A model generated the notes under the pieces. That model saw only the letters and a program-made list of their open reading frames with translations, did not search any database and was not told the DNA's origin. This document shows, in pieces, positions 3,971 to 5,512 of a stretch of DNA of 5,512 bases. The position numbers and the translations under genes are program-made. The DNA comes from Dialister sp. GTDB lineage: Bacteria > Bacillota > Negativicutes > Veillonellales > Dialisteraceae. The stretch lies in NCBI GenBank assembly GCA_022722495.1, contig JAIJLI010000163.1, forward strand, positions 1-5,512, read 5' to 3'. The stretch's first letter is position 1. The number at the start of each line of letters is the position of its first letter.

Positions 3971-5227
3971 TCACTCGTCACTGCCCATGACTTCTTCCTT
4001 CGTAAAGCGATCCACAATGGTCGCGCAGGCTGCGTCACCGGTGATATTGACCGCTGTACGAAGCATATCAAAAATACGGTCAACACCGAAAAGGATCGGG
4101 AGTGCATCGATCGGGATGCCGGCAGAGATCAAGACAGCGACGACAAGGAGCGTCGGCCCCGGTACGCCTGCTTGACCGACTGCGCCCAGTGTGCTCGTCA
4201 CAATGATCGCAATATACTGTCCAAGCTGTAGCTCCATGCCATACATCTGCGCGACGAAAATGGCCGCCATCGCATAGTACGCTGCGTTGCCGTTCATATT
4301 GATGGTCGCACCCAGCGGAAGGGCGAAGGAGGTGGTTCCTTTAGATACATGCAGCTCTCTTTCCGTGACCGCCATATTGAGCGGAAGTGCTGCCATGGAG
4401 GATGCCGTAGAGAAAGCCAGTACCTGCACCTTCCACATCGCTTTGAAGAATTCCACATATCCCGTGCATTTCGAGAAGAGAGCCACCGAGCCGCCGATCA
4501 TCACATAGGTGACAAGAATGAGGACGCAGATATAAAGACCGATGAGATAAATGATCTTCATGAGTACATCATAGCCGAAGCTCCCCGTCGCATCCGCCAT
4601 CAGGCAGAAGACGCCGATCGGCGCGAGCATCATGACCGCCATCATGATCTTGATGCAGATCTTCGTGCAGTTATCCACGATACGGCTCATGAAGCATTTC
4701 TCTTCCTCAGGCAGCATCGCCAGTGCGAAGCCCACAAAGAGAGAGAAGGTGATGATCTGCAGGATATTGCCATCCGTCAGCGCCTTCACCGGATTCGCCG
4801 GCACGAAGCCGATGATCGTTTCCCAGAAACCGGGGAGCGCGCCCGCTTTGGAAAGGTCGCCCACCTGCACAGCTGCCCCGCTGATCGCCGCCATGTCGAT
4901 GCCGCTGCCCGGCTGGAAGAAGACGCTGAATGCAAGTCCCAAGATCACCGCGATCGCCGTCGTCGCGCCGTAATACAGGAATGTCACCAGCCCGACCTTG
5001 CCTGCGCCCTTGGATCTCCCCAGCGCCGCCGCCCCGCCGACCAGCGAAAAGAAGACCATCGGCACGACGATCATCTTGATGAGCTGCATGAAAAGGTCGC
5101 CGATCGGCGCCAGCATGTGCGCACTCTTCCCCAGAAAGAGTCCGACGACTGCGCCTAGTACGGTGGCTATGACGATCCACGTTCCCAGGTTTTTCAATAT
5201 ACTCTGACCACTTTTTTTCTCGTCCAT
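3971..5227 (-). CDS. Dicarboxylate/amino acid:cation symporter (DAACS/SDF family)
   Basis: This 418-residue inner-membrane secondary transporter belongs to the GltP/DctA/GltPh family, which imports acidic amino acids or C4-dicarboxylates with Na+ or H+. Landmarks are the Ser-rich HP1 tip AFSTASSMAALP (271-282), the TM7 segment LPLGATINMNGNAAY (303-317), the HP2 region GQAGVPGPTLL (351-361), and TM8 DRIFDMLRTAVNITGDAA (383-400). Asp387, Arg390, Asn394 and Asp398 align with GltPh Asp394, Arg397, Asn401 and Asp405. The retained Arg390 argues for an acidic substrate. The usual NMDGT motif is NMNGN here, changing a cation-site Asp and a substrate-site Thr. Start ATG 5227 has GGGGG 5 nt upstream; ATG 5239 (AAGG, 5-nt spacer) is a close alternative adding four residues. 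The gene is convergent with the regulator. Whether glutamate, aspartate, succinate or malonate-like acids are carried cannot be told. Confidence 0.92.
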   Translation of the reverse strand: MDEKKSGQSILKNLGTWIVIATVLGAVVGLFLGKSAHMLAPIGDLFMQLIKMIVVPMVFFSLVGGAAALGRSKGAGKVGLVTFLYYGATTAIAVILGLAFSVFFQPGSGIDMAAISGAAVQVGDLSKAGALPGFWETIIGFVPANPVKALTDGNILQIITFSLFVGFALAMLPEEEKCFMSRIVDNCTKICIKIMMAVMMLAPIGVFCLMADATGSFGYDVLMKIIYLIGLYICVLILVTYVMIGGSVALFSKCTGYVEFFKAMWKVQVLAFSTASSMAALPLNMAVTERELHVSKGTTSFALPLGATINMNGNAAYYAMAAIFVAQMYGMELQLGQYIAIIVTSTLGAVGQAGVPGPTLLVVAVLISAGIPIDALPILFGVDRIFDMLRTAVNITGDAACATIVDRFTKEEVMGSDE

Positions 5228-5286
5228 AATGACCCCCATTGGAACCTTGCGAGGATCCCTTCCACCGGATCGCACGCAATGAAATA

Positions 5287-5310
5287 GACAGGCGCTTCAA
5301 ACAGCCTGTC
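5287..5310 (-). promoter_or_regulatory. Inverted repeat in the symporter 5' leader
   Basis: GACAGGC (5287-5293) and GCCTGTC (5304-5310) are perfect 7-bp arms around 10 nt. They lie just downstream of the inferred transcription start (about 5317) and about 60 nt before the ATG. The element could be an operator for a dimeric repressor or an mRNA hairpin. No U-run follows. Confidence 0.45.
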
Positions 5311-5323
5311 ATCTACTTTGGTT

Positions 5324-5332
5324 ATTATACCA
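5324..5332 (-). promoter_or_regulatory. Extended -10 promoter of the symporter gene
   Basis: TGGTATAAT on the minus strand (5332-5324) is a TGn extended -10 with a perfect TATAAT (5329-5324). The -35 position at 17-bp spacing reads TGGTAT, a poor match, consistent with an extended -10 or activator-assisted promoter. The start site would be near 5317. Confidence 0.6.
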
Positions 5333-5368
5333 TTCTTTAATAAGATATACCATCATTGACGGTATACC
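5326..5368 (-). repeat. Three GGTATA boxes over the symporter promoter
   Basis: On the minus strand GGTATA begins at 5368, 5351 and 5331, spaced 17 and 20 bp. The most upstream copy is the palindrome GGTATACC (5361-5368). The middle copy covers the -35 position and the last overlaps the -10. They may be regulator sites or AT-rich coincidence. Confidence 0.35.
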
Positions 5369-5512
5369 GATTATGCATGCATTTCGCAAAAACATATGCG
5401 CTCAGGGAATAAGCAGCCTGCAAGCAGGAGAAAAAGGGGAATGGCTGGCTATCCACATGGAAAGGCGATGTGAAATAACGATCATCTCATTTTCGCGTTC
5501 CATCTGCCGCGG
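5369..5512. other. Right-end stretch with no supported gene
   Basis: I see no convincing gene here. A ten-codon ORF with a good ribosome site (ATG 5441; AGGAG at 5426-5430) and a frame open to the edge from ATG 5457 exist on the plus strand. A frame open from the edge ends at 5402 on the minus strand. All are too short to judge. CCTGC/GCAGG (5417-5428) is a small inverted repeat. Confidence 0.4.

Noticed and set aside
4349..5158. Plus-strand open frame (269 codons) opposite the symporter
   Set aside because: The product is almost entirely His/Arg/Asp/Glu-rich, the typical reverse shadow of a membrane protein gene. The minus strand carries the complete DAACS motifs.
5402..5512. Partial gene at the right edge (minus frame ending at 5402, or plus frame from 5457)
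   Set aside because: Both frames are under 40 codons, no family is recognisable, and the plus-strand ATG at 5457 has no properly spaced ribosome site.

Overview
The window looks like part of an anaerobic, GC-moderate to GC-rich Firmicutes chromosome. Negativicutes (the Dialister/Megasphaera/Selenomonas type of lineage) is the best guess. That guess rests on gene content (a MadL/MadM malonate carrier, a LytS/LytT pair and a dicarboxylate/amino-acid symporter), strong Shine-Dalgarno sites and GC-rich third codon positions. No rRNA or marker gene is present to confirm it.

Layout. Positions 1-712 hold, on the minus strand, madL and the first 43 codons of madM, the two subunits of a sodium-coupled malonate carrier. 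An unusual 190-bp spacer separates them. Positions 713-1170 are a 458-bp divergent control region. It contains a near-perfect pair of 12-bp direct repeats exactly 21 bp apart, promoter-like hexamers for both directions, an AT-rich block and a hairpin in the madL leader. Positions 1171-2898 encode a LytS-type sensor kinase and 3141-3896 its LytTR-type response regulator. The 242 bp between them carry three different heptanucleotide tandem-repeat tracts and three hairpins. A long perfect-stem bidirectional terminator (3897-3938) separates the regulator from a convergent DAACS/SDF-family symporter (3971-5227, minus strand). Upstream of the symporter (5228-5512) lie an extended -10 promoter, three GGTATA boxes and a 5'-leader hairpin. 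No convincing gene is seen in the last 140 bases.

Working model. The kinase has a multi-helix 5TM-LYT membrane sensor, a GAF-like linker, and intact His and ATP-binding motifs. The regulator has a complete receiver and a LytTR DNA-binding domain. LytS/LytTR pairs in enterobacteria (BtsS/BtsR, YpdA/YpdB) sense extracellular carboxylates or nutrients and activate transporter genes through direct repeats about 21 bp apart. Here a repeat pair of exactly that geometry sits just upstream of the inferred madL promoter. The simplest inference is that the pair senses malonate or a related carboxylate and activates madLM. Whether the convergent symporter belongs to the same regulon is open: no copy of the same box was found in front of it.
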